Below, piece by piece: positions 33,377-41,759 of a stretch of 64,000 bases of DNA. Source of the DNA: Chloroflexota bacterium (lineage in GTDB: Bacteria > Chloroflexota > Anaerolineae > UBA4142 > SHND01). Location of the stretch: positions 1 to 64,000 of the forward strand of contig SHND01000056.1 of assembly GCA_004295045.1 (NCBI GenBank), written 5' to 3'. The notes below the pieces were generated by a model. The model was not told the DNA's origin and ran no database searches. It saw only the letters and a program-made list of their open reading frames with translations. The stretch's first letter is position 1; each line of letters begins with the position of its first letter. The translations under genes were made by a program, and so were the position numbers.

Positions 33377-33712
33377 TCATCTCTTTGCCAACACCCTTAC
33401 CTGCTCTGCGCTGAATGTTCCCACTTCATGAATCAATTCGTGATCGTAGACGAACTGTTCCAATTCGTGTACAACCGGTTTGACGCGCGTGCGTGTTCGG
33501 AAACCCAATTCGTATCGCAAATAATCAAGCACGCGGAGCGTATCCATTGTCTCATAAACAATCTCGTCCACGACGAACTCGCGCATTTCGCGCGCACTGA
33601 CGCGCAAACTTTTTACAATCCGCTGCCACAGACTCGGCTCGCATCGCGCCGCCCGCTTTGTTTTACTTTTGTAGCCACGCGTCACACCTGCTTGTCGTTG
33701 TGCAATTGCCAT
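33377..33712 (-). CDS. Conserved-position hypothetical protein between ftsI and murF
   Basis: 111 codons from ATG 33712 (MAIAQRQAGVTRGYKSKTK) with GGAG 9 nt upstream. The N-terminal third is basic (KSKTKRAARCEP). The middle is helical (EMREFVVDEIVYETMDTLRVLDYLRYELGF) in consecutive short segments. There is no membrane helix or signal. It starts 36 bp after ftsI and ends 1 bp before murF, so it is cotranscribed with the cell-wall genes. No family is recognised; the acidic/basic layout could suit a small regulatory or nucleic-acid-binding protein. Confidence 0.6.
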   Translation of the reverse strand: MAIAQRQAGVTRGYKSKTKRAARCEPSLWQRIVKSLRVSAREMREFVVDEIVYETMDTLRVLDYLRYELGFRTRTRVKPVVHELEQFVYDHELIHEVGTFSAEQVRVLAKR

Positions 33713-33748
33713 CTTGTTCTTCTCCAGAGAGAATAGTCTTGCCAACAC

Positions 33749-35476
33749 TTATTTTTGCGCGGTCCGCACATCATCGGGCGGAAGTCCGGTCAGTTGCGCC
33801 AGCTGTTGGGCGACGGATGCAAACACCGGCGATGCAACTTGTGAACCCCACGGCGATTTTGACGGACGATCAATCTTTACCAGAATCACATACTGCGGAT
33901 TGTCAGCAGGCAAAAAACCGCCAAACGAAGCAATCGTCCATTTCGGGTCATAGCCGCCGGGAATCGGAATTTGCGCGGTACCCGTCTTGCCCGCGATTTT
34001 GTAACCGGGCAGACTCGCCTTATTCGTAGATTCTTTGGCAATCGAATGGGACAGAATTTCCACAACCTCTTTCGCCGTTTCGGTTTTCAACACCCGCCGA
34101 ATCACACGCGGCTGCCGTACTTCGACGGAACCATCGGGATAAATGATGCGGTCTACAATGTACGGACGCATCAAGTTTCCGCCATTCGCTACCACCGCCA
34201 ACGCGTTCGTCATCTGCAATGGCGTTGTTGCAATCCCTTGCCCAAACGAATTGGTGCCGAGATCCGATTCGTACCAAATTCCATCGCCGGGATTTTTCAC
34301 CGTGCCGGGGATTTCTCCCGCCAAATCTACATTGCTCAACGCGCCAAATCCGAAATCGTGCAGATACTGGTAAAACGTTTTCGGTCCGGTTGCCAACGCG
34401 ATTTTCGCGGCGATCACGTTCAGCGATTTTTCCATCGCCGTCGTCAACGTGACATCGCCATAGCCCCTGCGGTCCGAATTGTAAAAACGCCGTCCGCCAA
34501 TGACCACCGAACCCGGATCATTCATCACGATGCCCGGCGTAATTTTTCCGGAATCGAGTCCTGCCGCCAGCGTGACAACCTTAAAAACGGAACCCGGTTC
34601 GTACGGCAAACTCACCGCCGGATTGGCAAACTGGTCCATCTTGGTCGTCGCAAAAGTATTCAGGTCGGGCGCCGGATAACTGGCGAGCGCAAGAATTTTT
34701 CCGCTGCTCGGTTCGAGGATAATGATCTGCCCGCTCTTGGCGCCAAAATCGGTCAGCCCTTTTTGCAATTCGCGTTCGGCGATGTTCTGCACTGCGCTGT
34801 TGAGCGTGAGAACAATGGTCGAACCATCAATGGCGGGCGAACCTTGCGGCAAATCGAACGGCAGTGTTTCGTCGCCCAAGGCATCCGATTCTGCGCGAAT
34901 TTTTCCATCGCGTCCGCGCAGAATCTCGTCATAATATTGTTCCAAACCATACGCGCCAACGCGGCTTGCGCTGGTAAAACCGATAATCTGCGCGGCGAGT
35001 GAACCGCCCGGATAGCGCCGATTCGGTTTCGCCACAAAATCAATCGCGCCAATTTTGCCCGCGTTGCGCAGCGCTGTGAGCTCTCTGCCCGCGCTCGCCG
35101 GCGCGCTGAGCGTGAGCATCACAGTGTTTTCCTTGGACGAAAGTTTTGTGACGAGCTCTGCTTCGCTGACGCCGAGAATTGGCGCAAGCACTTGGGCTTG
35201 TTCTTTGGGATTGGTAATGAGATTGGGATGGGCGGCAACTTCGTACGAATAAATATCTGTCGCCAACAAAATTCCATCCGCAGTCAAAATATCGCCGCGC
35301 CGCGCATATTCCGTGATCGTGCGTTCGCGCAAGTCGCCCGCCAGCTTGTTCAAATCATCATGCCGCAACAACTGCCAATACGCGAGCCGCCCCGCGATCA
35401 CCATTGCCACTGCCACCATGATGGTGAACATGACATAGGTTCGGCGAGAGAATTGGGCGGGTGTGAGAGCGGACAC
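33749..35476 (-). CDS. ftsI: Penicillin-binding protein FtsI/PBP2-type transpeptidase
   Basis: 575 aa class B PBP that crosslinks septal peptidoglycan with FtsW. One N-terminal helix (about 14-35) is followed by a dimerisation domain and a transpeptidase domain with S296-x-x-K299 (GSVFKVV), S351-x-N353 (KSLNVIA) and K497-T-G (AGKTGTAQ). No PASTA domains follow. The start is a GTG (MSALTPAQF). The 58-bp gap to the ftsL-like gene is an inverted heptamer array. Confidence 0.95.
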   Translation of the reverse strand: MSALTPAQFSRRTYVMFTIMVAVAMVIAGRLAYWQLLRHDDLNKLAGDLRERTITEYARRGDILTADGILLATDIYSYEVAAHPNLITNPKEQAQVLAPILGVSEAELVTKLSSKENTVMLTLSAPASAGRELTALRNAGKIGAIDFVAKPNRRYPGGSLAAQIIGFTSASRVGAYGLEQYYDEILRGRDGKIRAESDALGDETLPFDLPQGSPAIDGSTIVLTLNSAVQNIAERELQKGLTDFGAKSGQIIILEPSSGKILALASYPAPDLNTFATTKMDQFANPAVSLPYEPGSVFKVVTLAAGLDSGKITPGIVMNDPGSVVIGGRRFYNSDRRGYGDVTLTTAMEKSLNVIAAKIALATGPKTFYQYLHDFGFGALSNVDLAGEIPGTVKNPGDGIWYESDLGTNSFGQGIATTPLQMTNALAVVANGGNLMRPYIVDRIIYPDGSVEVRQPRVIRRVLKTETAKEVVEILSHSIAKESTNKASLPGYKIAGKTGTAQIPIPGGYDPKWTIASFGGFLPADNPQYVILVKIDRPSKSPWGSQVASPVFASVAQQLAQLTGLPPDDVRTAQK

Positions 35477-35482
35477 GGGTCA

Positions 35483-35538
35483 GGGATGTGGGACGAGGGA
35501 CGAGTCTATTGTCTCATCCCTCATGCCTCGTACCTCAT
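35483..35538. repeat. Inverted heptamer array over the ftsL stop codon
   Basis: Units GGGATGT, GGGACGA, GGGACGA, GTCTATT, GTCTCAT, CCCTCAT, GCCTCGT, ACCTCAT from 35483 to 35538. The right half is the inverted form of the left (GGGACGA against CCTCGT/CCTCAT), able to form a hairpin. The ftsL stop TGA (35535-35537) is part of the last unit. The array fills the gap to ftsI. Confidence 0.8.
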
Positions 35539-36056
35539 TGCTTTCCTTGTGCGTTGACGCGGTGGGTCAAACTATCCAAGCCAAACAACTTGAGCAATTC
35601 TTGCAGCGTATCGGTATCGGTTTCAAAAGTTTGCGGTGTGGTCACGACCTGCCCTTGCGGTAAAAACGCGGGCATCAATTCATTGGGCGAAGGCTGAATC
35701 CAGGGCATCTCGGCGTACACAACATGTTTTGCGGGACCCAGTCCCAGTTTGCGCGCGCGTTGTTCGATTGCAGAGGGCGATGCCAGCGCGGCAATTTCGT
35801 AACGCAGCTGCGCGTTCTCGCGCTCAATGTCCTGAATCTTCAATTGCTTGACACGCAGATCGCGCGCGATCAACGCTGCGTTCGACGACTGTGCGAGATA
35901 CACCAACGCGACCAAAATAAACATGCCGAGCGCCAACAGCGCAATACGCGCGGTGCCAAACTTGGGCAGTGTTTCCCAACGCGTGCGCGCCCGCTTTTTC
36001 AACCTGCGGTACTCTTGTCTAGTTCGTTCTCGCCACTGCGCGATAGTCTCTTTCAT
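35535..36056 (-). CDS. FtsL/DivIC-like septum formation protein
   Basis: 173 aa bitopic protein. The basic N-terminus (RRLKKRARTRW) is followed by one helix (about 38-58, IALLALGMFILVALVYL), a coiled coil (about 65-95, RVKQLKIQDIERENAQLRYEI in heptads) and the typical PSAIEQRARKLGLGPA. The position between rsmH and ftsI is that of ftsL. The FtsL/FtsB class is inferred from layout because these proteins share little sequence. The stop codon is part of a heptamer repeat. Confidence 0.85.
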   Translation of the reverse strand: MKETIAQWRERTRQEYRRLKKRARTRWETLPKFGTARIALLALGMFILVALVYLAQSSNAALIARDLRVKQLKIQDIERENAQLRYEIAALASPSAIEQRARKLGLGPAKHVVYAEMPWIQPSPNELMPAFLPQGQVVTTPQTFETDTDTLQELLKLFGLDSLTHRVNAQGKQ

Positions 36057-36114
36057 GCCTTGTGTAACCCAATTGGTTTATTGCAATCTATCTCTGATGA
36101 ATTGCATTTTTCCT

Positions 36115-36972
36115 TTACAACCGCTGCGCCACTCTAAGTTTTGCGCTGCGCGCCCGCGCATTTTCGCGCGTCTGTTGGTATGTTGGCTTGATGGGATGCT
36201 TGGTCAGATTGCGCCACTGTCCGTTTGATTTGAAAAATTGCTTGACGATGCGATCTTCGAGTGAATGAAACGTAATGATCGCCGCGCGTCCACCCTCTCC
36301 AATGACATCCGCCAGCTGCGGCAGCGCCAATTCTAAATTTTCCAGTTCGTTATTCACGACGATTCGCAGGGCTTGAAATGTTTTCGTCGCGGGATGAATT
36401 TTGCCGTGCCGTCCCACCGCCCGTTCAATCACACTGGCAAGTTCTTGCGCGCTTTTGAGCGGACGATTTGCAACAATCCAGCGCGCGATTTTTCGGGACT
36501 GCCTTTCTTCGCCGTACTCGAAAATCAAGTCCGCGAGTTCCTGCTCATCCCACTCATTGATAATTTTTAACGCAGTCAATTCCATCCGATCATCCATCCG
36601 CATATCAAGCGAATCGCTCAAAAATGAAAAGCCGCGCGCGCGATTTGCGAGCTGCATGGAAGAGAGTCCGAGGTCAAGCAGCACACCGTCAGCCGGTATG
36701 AAATGGTGCGCGGCGGCAGCATTTTTGATTTCGTTAAAGTTCGAGCGAACTAGAATTGCGCGTTCACCAAATTCGCGTAACGTTTCACGCGCAATGGCTA
36801 GAGCTTCCGGATCACCATCGAGTCCCAGTAATTTTCCGTTCGGCGCCGCGGCTCGCAATATTGCTTCCGCATGTCCGCCCGCGCCGAGCGTCCCATCAAT
36901 GTATCTCCCCCCCTCCTTTACCGCCAATGCTTGAATCACCTCATCCAGGAGTACGGGAATGTGCGGTCTCAT
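36115..36972 (-). CDS. rsmH: 16S rRNA (cytosine1402-N4)-methyltransferase
   Basis: 285 aa SAM-dependent enzyme (formerly MraW). HIPVLLDEVIQAL, SAM loop YIDGTLGAGGHAEAIL, LLDLGLSSMQL and AAIITFHSLEDRIVKQFF are family hallmarks. It overlaps mraZ by 4 bp (ATGA). It is the second gene of the dcw cluster, as usual. Confidence 0.97.
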   Translation of the reverse strand: MRPHIPVLLDEVIQALAVKEGGRYIDGTLGAGGHAEAILRAAAPNGKLLGLDGDPEALAIARETLREFGERAILVRSNFNEIKNAAAAHHFIPADGVLLDLGLSSMQLANRARGFSFLSDSLDMRMDDRMELTALKIINEWDEQELADLIFEYGEERQSRKIARWIVANRPLKSAQELASVIERAVGRHGKIHPATKTFQALRIVVNNELENLELALPQLADVIGEGGRAAIITFHSLEDRIVKQFFKSNGQWRNLTKHPIKPTYQQTRENARARSAKLRVAQRL

Positions 36973-37415
36973 TTTTCGCGCGGACGCTGTAAAGCTTGAT
37001 TGACGCGTTCGGACATATCCGGAACATTCTTTACCAATTCTTCATCTGCGGCGGCGTATTGCGTCGGGCGCCACAATTCGATATGATCGAACGCGCCCAC
37101 CACCATCACTTCACCATTCAGCTGGGCGAACTCGCGCAAATTTTGCGGCAGCGAAATGCGTCCTTGCTTGTCGAGTTCATCATCGGTTGCCTTGCTGCTA
37201 AAAAAGCGCGATAATCCGCGCGCGTCGGCGGCGGTCAAGCCCACGGTGTTGATTTCATTGAGGAACGTTTCAAATTTCGCTTCCGGAAAAACGAACAAGC
37301 ACGGCTCCATCCCGCGCGTGACAACGACACGCGGTCCCAACTGCTCGCGCCAACGCGCCGGCAGCGTCAGCCGCCCTTTTTCGTCAATCGTGTGAGAGTG
37401 TTCGCCGAGAAACAT
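36969..37415 (-). CDS. mraZ: Transcriptional regulator MraZ
   Basis: 148 aa with two AbrB-like/MraZ domains: FLGEHSHTIDEKGRLTLPARWR at the N-terminus (shown in parts: FLGEHSHTIDEKGR, LTLPARW) and DKQGRISLPQNLREFAQL in the second half. It binds repeated GTGGG boxes in its own promoter and controls dcw expression. Three such boxes at 10-bp spacing lie at 37493-37517. First gene of the cluster. Confidence 0.97.
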   Translation of the reverse strand: MFLGEHSHTIDEKGRLTLPARWREQLGPRVVVTRGMEPCLFVFPEAKFETFLNEINTVGLTAADARGLSRFFSSKATDDELDKQGRISLPQNLREFAQLNGEVMVVGAFDHIELWRPTQYAAADEELVKNVPDMSERVNQALQRPREK

Positions 37416-37492
37416 TGTTTTGAAAATTAAAAGAAAATTAGAACAAGCGTTCTAAATTTCCCCACCGGGAAGGTTATTTAGAGGGTAAATTC

Positions 37493-37517
37493 ACCACTTC
37501 GCCCCACTTTCCCCCAC
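37493..37517 (-). promoter_or_regulatory. MraZ operator: three GTGG boxes at 10-bp spacing
   Basis: On the minus strand GTGGGGGAAA, GTGGGGCGAA, GTGGTGAA in tandem (box starts 37517, 37507, 37497). This matches the known MraZ site (TGGGN/AAAGTGG repeats with one helical turn spacing). It begins just downstream of the predicted transcription start. A further GTGGGG is at 37459-37465. Confidence 0.85.
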
Positions 37518-37527
37518 AGTGTGCCAC

Positions 37528-37556
37528 ATTATCACTTATTTTGTGGGGCATGTCAA
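37528..37556 (-). promoter_or_regulatory. Sigma-70 promoter of the dcw cluster
   Basis: TTGACA (37551-37556), 17-bp spacer, GATAAT (37528-37533) on the minus strand. The predicted start near 37521 is followed at once by the MraZ boxes, so bound MraZ would block promoter clearance. Confidence 0.85.
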
Positions 37557-37613
37557 TAGGTATCCCCCACCTATTTTGCCTACGCGCACAAATTTTAAGG
37601 ATTTTCCGTTTCT

Positions 37614-38312
37614 ATGAACCAAATCACTCTGCTCGTCGAACTCCAGAACTTGGATACACGAAGCGATGAAAACGCCACTTTGCGCGCCGCGCTCGAAACA
37701 AAATTGGCGGACGCGTCGGCGGTGCACTCTGTGCGCGCGGCGCTGGATTCATCCGAAAAAAATTCCGCCGAACTCAAAGCCAAGCTGCGCACACTCGAAC
37801 TCGAAACCAGCGGACTCGCGGACAAATTGAAGCAGGTGAATGAACGGCTTTACAGCGGACGAATCACGAATGCCAAAGAGCTCGCGGGGTTAAATCAAGA
37901 TGAAAAAATGTTGCAGCGGCGCAAAGGGGAATTAGAGGACCAAGAACTCGCGCTGATGGAGCAAATCGAAAGCGCGGACAATGTGGCGAAAGAAAAACGC
38001 GCGGCGTACGAAAACATCGAGGCGGAAACAAACAGGCGCAATGAAAAAGAACGCGCGGAATTGCGTGAACTTGACGCGTCAGATATCGAACTCGCGCGCA
38101 AACGCGCGACGATTCGCGCGCAGCTCCCTACTGAATCGTTGCGCGTGTACGACGATTTGCGGCGGACGAAAAAAGGACGCGCAGTCGCGGCGATCAAAGC
38201 ATCGAGCTGCGCCGCGTGCGGTTACGCGGTGCCGAGCGGCTTGATTTCGCGCGCGCGCGTGGGGACCGAACTGGTCTTTTGTACGAATTGCGAGAGGATC
38301 CTTGCGCTGTAA
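37614..38312 (+). CDS. Coiled-coil protein with C-terminal C4 zinc ribbon (DUF164 type)
   Basis: 232 aa. The first ~185 residues are a long charged coiled coil (LVELQNLDTRSDENATL, LKAKLRTLELETSGLADKLKQ). The C-terminus holds a zinc ribbon: CAACGYAVPSGLI and CTNCERIL. The family (C4-type zinc ribbon, CdsZ/FlgZ-like) is widespread and thought to hold protein or nucleic acid partners; function is not settled. It is divergent from mraZ and ends in a strong terminator. Confidence 0.85.
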   Translation: MNQITLLVELQNLDTRSDENATLRAALETKLADASAVHSVRAALDSSEKNSAELKAKLRTLELETSGLADKLKQVNERLYSGRITNAKELAGLNQDEKMLQRRKGELEDQELALMEQIESADNVAKEKRAAYENIEAETNRRNEKERAELRELDASDIELARKRATIRAQLPTESLRVYDDLRRTKKGRAVAAIKASSCAACGYAVPSGLISRARVGTELVFCTNCERILAL

Positions 38313-38318
38313 ATCAAG

Positions 38319-38352
38319 AACGCCGCCCGGTCAGTCCGGCGGCGTTTTTTTA
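38319..38352 (+). terminator. Intrinsic terminator of the zinc-ribbon gene
   Basis: Stem AACGCCGCC(C)GG/CCGGCGGCGTT (38319-38330 with 38336-38346), loop TCAGT, followed by TTTTTTA. It separates this gene from the ECF sigma unit. Confidence 0.9.
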
Positions 38353-38389
38353 TTTCCGCTTTTTCGAGCGAGACGCGTCTAATACGTAA

Positions 38390-38953
38390 ATGAAATACGC
38401 GGATTCGATGCACTTGGTGCGTGCCTGCCGCGCGGGCGACCGTCTTGCGGTTGAAACCTTTGTGCGCGCCTACAAGCTGCCGCTGTATCAACTCGCGCTT
38501 TCGATGTTGGACGATCCACAAGAGGCGGAAGAAGCCGCGCAAGATGCGTTGGTCATTGCATTGGACAAGCTGGATTCATTTCGCGGCGAAGCGCAGTTGA
38601 AAACGTGGCTTTACGCAATCGCGCTCAACGTGTGCCGCGGACGGCTGCGCAAACGAAAAACGCGCGAACGCGTGGCGCGCATTTGGAATGCCATTAATTC
38701 TCTCCGCGCGGCTGCGCCAGAACCGCCCCATGAAATCGCAACGCGGACGGAGCAAAGCGCACTGCTTTGGAACGCGATTCAGAATTTGTCTGACGTCGAA
38801 CGCGAGGTGATCGTCCTGCGCTATTATCACGAACTCGATACGGCAGAGCTGACTCGCATTCTCGGCGTCAGCGAGCGCACGATTCGCACGCGCGTTCAAG
38901 CTGCACTCGACTCTTTGCGCGCCACGTTGGAGGAAGAGGGGAACGAAATATGA
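38390..38953 (+). CDS. ECF-type RNA polymerase sigma factor
   Basis: 187 aa. Region 2 is at about 10-80 (VETFVRAYKLPLYQLALSML, DDPQEAEEAAQDALVIAL, FRGEAQLKTWLYAIALNVC) and region 4 at about 125-180 (LSDVEREVIVLRYYHELDTAEL, LGVSERTIRTRVQAALDSL). Its stop overlaps the start of the membrane partner gene by 4 bp (ATGA). ECF sigmas direct genes for envelope stress or extracytoplasmic signals; the regulon is not visible here. Confidence 0.93.
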   Translation: MKYADSMHLVRACRAGDRLAVETFVRAYKLPLYQLALSMLDDPQEAEEAAQDALVIALDKLDSFRGEAQLKTWLYAIALNVCRGRLRKRKTRERVARIWNAINSLRAAAPEPPHEIATRTEQSALLWNAIQNLSDVEREVIVLRYYHELDTAELTRILGVSERTIRTRVQAALDSLRATLEEEGNEI

Positions 38954-39912
38954 AGGATTTTCAAGACTTGGAAAATCAATTGAAACAAACCATGCGCTCA
39001 CGTTGGCAATCCAAGCAACCTGCGGCAGCATTCGAAGCCGAGGTTCAGGCAAAATTGGACGCGCGTCGCGCACACAAACGCCTCAGACACATCACAGGCG
39101 CGTTCGCGCTCTCGGCGGTGGGTTTCGTCGCCATCATTTTGATTTTCGCTATGCCTCGCTTTAACAATGTCCCGCTTTGGTTTGACAAAAATCTACAACA
39201 CGTTGTTCCCGCGATGGATTCCACGTCCAATGCTTTTACCGCCTTTGAATGTCCAACGCCATTTCCAACGCCCCTCACGCGGATGCCGCAGCCAACTGCA
39301 GCGCCGCCGCTAACACTTAACCCGAACAAACTCCTTACTCCCAAACCGACACGCGTAAAAAAGACGCGCGCGCCGCGCCCCACCGCCGCGCCTACGCCGA
39401 CAATTGAATTTCTGACGAGCAGTGGACAGTGGAAAATCTATCAAGACCCAAAATACGGTTATGCCTTTGAGTATCCCGACAATTGGTCTGTACAGAGCAG
39501 TTATCAAATCATTGGCATCGGACAACCATTAGCAGGTAGTTTCGTCAGCATTTGGAATTATTCGTCACGGCGCGCGCCAGTCCGAAATCCCCCTGAGGCA
39601 TTGGGCATCCATGTTCAGTTTTATCCTGCTTTTTGCACATACGAAACATTAGAGCAAGCGCTGTCCTATGGCGAGCCCATTGCACCACTCATACCAGATA
39701 TTCGCCCCCCCTCGCCGCTCGTACCCCACGCGCCCGTTGGCGGTTATCCCGCTTGGCAGCACATTGCTTATCCACTCTACAAAAATGCGAACGAGCAGCT
39801 AGAAGTGGTCGTGCCGCGCGGCAAATGGTTATATCGCTTTCGAGCCGACCCTGCCAATTCCGAGCAGATGGACGTATTCAATCACCTATTAGATTCGTTC
39901 ACCACACCATAG
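38950..39912 (+). CDS. Single-pass membrane protein partner of the ECF sigma (putative anti-sigma)
   Basis: 320 aa. A cytoplasmic N-terminus of about 45 residues (MKDFQDLENQLKQTMRSRW, charged) is followed by one helix (about 48-68), a Pro/Thr-rich stalk (about 95-155, TPFPTPL, PRPTAAPTP) and a C-terminal domain starting YQDPKYGYAFEYPDNWSV, which resembles PsbP-like folds. No CHCC zinc-binding anti-sigma motif is visible. The anti-sigma role is inferred from translational coupling and topology. Confidence 0.7.
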   Translation: MKDFQDLENQLKQTMRSRWQSKQPAAAFEAEVQAKLDARRAHKRLRHITGAFALSAVGFVAIILIFAMPRFNNVPLWFDKNLQHVVPAMDSTSNAFTAFECPTPFPTPLTRMPQPTAAPPLTLNPNKLLTPKPTRVKKTRAPRPTAAPTPTIEFLTSSGQWKIYQDPKYGYAFEYPDNWSVQSSYQIIGIGQPLAGSFVSIWNYSSRRAPVRNPPEALGIHVQFYPAFCTYETLEQALSYGEPIAPLIPDIRPPSPLVPHAPVGGYPAWQHIAYPLYKNANEQLEVVVPRGKWLYRFRADPANSEQMDVFNHLLDSFTTP

Positions 39913-40126
39913 CCGAAGACACAATTCGCGCGTGGAACAACATCGAAATCACTGGCGCGCTGCACCGTCAACTCGACGTGGGCTTGCCGCGTTTGGAGGA
40001 TGCCAAACAAATGAGAGGACTTTCGGAAATAAGAATTGCCGACAGTTCACCAACCACACAAAGACAAATTGCCTTGAAGGCAAATGACATATTCGTGTTT
40101 CTTTGTGTTCTTGGTGGACACTTTGA
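39913..40126. other. Convergent intergenic region without a recognised gene
   Basis: 214 bp between the convergent anti-sigma-like gene and the DUF167 gene. It contains an inverted repeat element at 40048-40116. The first 100 bp are open in one plus-strand frame but show no recognisable protein. Confidence 0.5.
40048..40116. repeat. Inverted repeat with inner hairpin between convergent genes
   Basis: CACCAACCACACAAAG (40048-40063) pairs with CTTTGTGTTCTTGGTG (40101-40116) except for three central bases. An inner hairpin ATTGCC/GGCAAAT sits in the loop. It may serve both genes as a transcript end. Its style (short words CACAAAG, CACCAA) recalls the other arrays in this window. Confidence 0.55.
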
Positions 40127-40423
40127 TTATCTTGAAATAATCAGCAATTCATTCACTTGCGCGGCAGTCATGTTGCGCACACGCACCACTTTGTTTCGTG
40201 ACGTTTCCCCGCGCACGATTTCTACGTTCGCGCGCGCGATATTCAAGGTCTGCGCGAGAAATTTTACGAGCGCCTCATTCGCGCGCCCCTCGACGGGCGG
40301 CGCATTCAAACGAATTTTCAGCGCGTCATTTTCAATTCCGACCATCTCATCGCGTTTTGCGCGCGGAATGACTTTGACAGCAAAAGTTACTCCTTCACGC
40401 GTTTCATGAAACAGGTTCGTCAT
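40127..40423 (-). CDS. DUF167 (YggU-family) protein
   Basis: 98 aa from ATG 40423. The segment VTFAVKVIPRAKRDEMVG with ALKIRLNAPPVEGRANEALVKFLA (split: LKIRLNAPPVEGRANEAL) is the DUF167 signature. The family is small, widespread and uncharacterised. It starts inside the end of fah (20-bp overlap), the last gene of the tyrosine operon. It is probably a passenger rather than a pathway enzyme. Confidence 0.9.
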   Translation of the reverse strand: MTNLFHETREGVTFAVKVIPRAKRDEMVGIENDALKIRLNAPPVEGRANEALVKFLAQTLNIARANVEIVRGETSRNKVVRVRNMTAAQVNELLIISR

Positions 40424-41678
40424 ACGCAGCAAGAATGATACCCGAACACTCGCCAAAGCCCACGCGATAGCCGTCACCCTGACACCACGCGGTCATCGTC
40501 ACCTGATCGCCGTCTTGGAGCCAACTGCGCGTTTCGCCGTTCGTTAACTGAATTGGTCGCGCGCCGCGCCACGCGAGTTCCAGCAGACTGCCGTACGAAT
40601 TCGGCGTCGGTCCGCTGATCGTGCCGGATGCCAACAAATCGCCCGTGCGGAGATTGCAGCCGTTCACCGTGTGATGCGCGAGCTGCTGCGCCATGTTCCA
40701 ATACAAATGGCGAAAATTGCTCTCACAGATCGTCGCGCGTTCATCCATCCGCGCGGTTTGCAAACCCACACGCAGTTGAATGTCGAACGTTTCGCCCGAG
40801 CTCTGTAGATAGGGCAAGGGCGTCGGCGATTGCGTCGGACTCGCGCAGCGAAATGGTTCCAACGCGTCGAGCGTGACAACCCACGGCGAAATCGTCGTCG
40901 CAAAATTTTTCGCCAGAAACGGACCGAGCGGTTGATATTCCCACGTTTGAATGTCGCGCGCGCTCCAATCGTTCACCAACACCAAACCAAAAATATGTTC
41001 CTCTGCGCGTTCCACCGGAATCGGTTCGCCCAACGCGTTTCCGCCGCCAATGAAAAATCCCATCTCTAACTCAAAATCCAACGCGCGCGTCGCGGAAAAA
41101 ATTGGCGCGGCGGAATCGGGCGGTTTGATTTGCCCGCGCGGACGGCGAATTTCCGTGCCGCTCAGCACCAGCGAACTGGCGCGCCCGTGATATGCAATCG
41201 GCAGATGCAGCCAATTCGGCGGCAGCGCGTTTTCCGCGCCGCGAAACATCGTGCCAAGATTCGTGGCGTGTTCGCGTGACGAATAAAAATCGGTATAGTC
41301 GCCGACTTGAACCGGCATCAACATTTCCGCATCAGACTGCTGCACCAACGCGCGTTCGCGCAAGGCGGCGTTGTCGCGCAGCGTTGACGTTTCCGCGCGC
41401 AACAGATTTTGAATCGTCGCGCGCCCCTCGCGCCACGCGTCACGCCCTAATGCCATGAGAGCATTGAGCGATGATTGGTTGAAAGGGTTGTGTGATGCGA
41501 AAATGGTATGACTGAAAAATCCCGCATCATGGAGAACGTCCAAGTCCAATACGTATGCGCCAATTGCCACGCCCACGCGCGGATTGCCACCTGCGAGTGG
41601 TTTGAAAACGCCGTACGGTAAATTTTGAATGGGAAAATGGGAATTGGGCGAAACGGGGAGAAAGGATTCAAGCGCCAT
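40404..41678 (-). CDS. fah: Fumarylacetoacetase
   Basis: 424 aa hydrolase cutting fumarylacetoacetate into fumarate and acetoacetate, the last step of tyrosine degradation. The N-terminal SH3-like domain has NLPYGVFKPL. The catalytic domain has YTDFYSSREHATNLGTMFRG (the metal and base residues in DFYSSREHA), LDFELEMGFFIGGGN, VLVNDWSARDIQTWEYQPLG and GDLLASGTISGP. The length matches full-size FAH rather than the short FAHD proteins. Confidence 0.96.
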   Translation of the reverse strand: MALESFLPVSPNSHFPIQNLPYGVFKPLAGGNPRVGVAIGAYVLDLDVLHDAGFFSHTIFASHNPFNQSSLNALMALGRDAWREGRATIQNLLRAETSTLRDNAALRERALVQQSDAEMLMPVQVGDYTDFYSSREHATNLGTMFRGAENALPPNWLHLPIAYHGRASSLVLSGTEIRRPRGQIKPPDSAAPIFSATRALDFELEMGFFIGGGNALGEPIPVERAEEHIFGLVLVNDWSARDIQTWEYQPLGPFLAKNFATTISPWVVTLDALEPFRCASPTQSPTPLPYLQSSGETFDIQLRVGLQTARMDERATICESNFRHLYWNMAQQLAHHTVNGCNLRTGDLLASGTISGPTPNSYGSLLELAWRGARPIQLTNGETRSWLQDGDQVTMTAWCQGDGYRVGFGECSGIILAAYDEPVS

Positions 41679-41723
41679 GCAAAAAGAATCCAGGAATTAC
41701 ACACATCTTGACGAATCTATTTC

Positions 41724-41750
41724 TTTATTCGCGTAACTCGTGTAATTCGT
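41724..41750. repeat. 9-bp tandem array after the 306-aa gene
   Basis: Plus-strand units TTTATTCGC, GTAACTCGT, GTAATTCGT, nine bases past the stop of the 306-aa gene. A GAATTACAC upstream (near 41694) is complementary to GTGTAATTC, so the fah leader could fold here. Confidence 0.55.
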
Positions 41751-41759
41751 GGATAAAAA

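Noticed and set aside
39913..40040. Possible gene remnant after the anti-sigma-like gene
   Set aside because: One plus-strand frame is open and protein-like, but I cannot link it to any family and it has no start signals.
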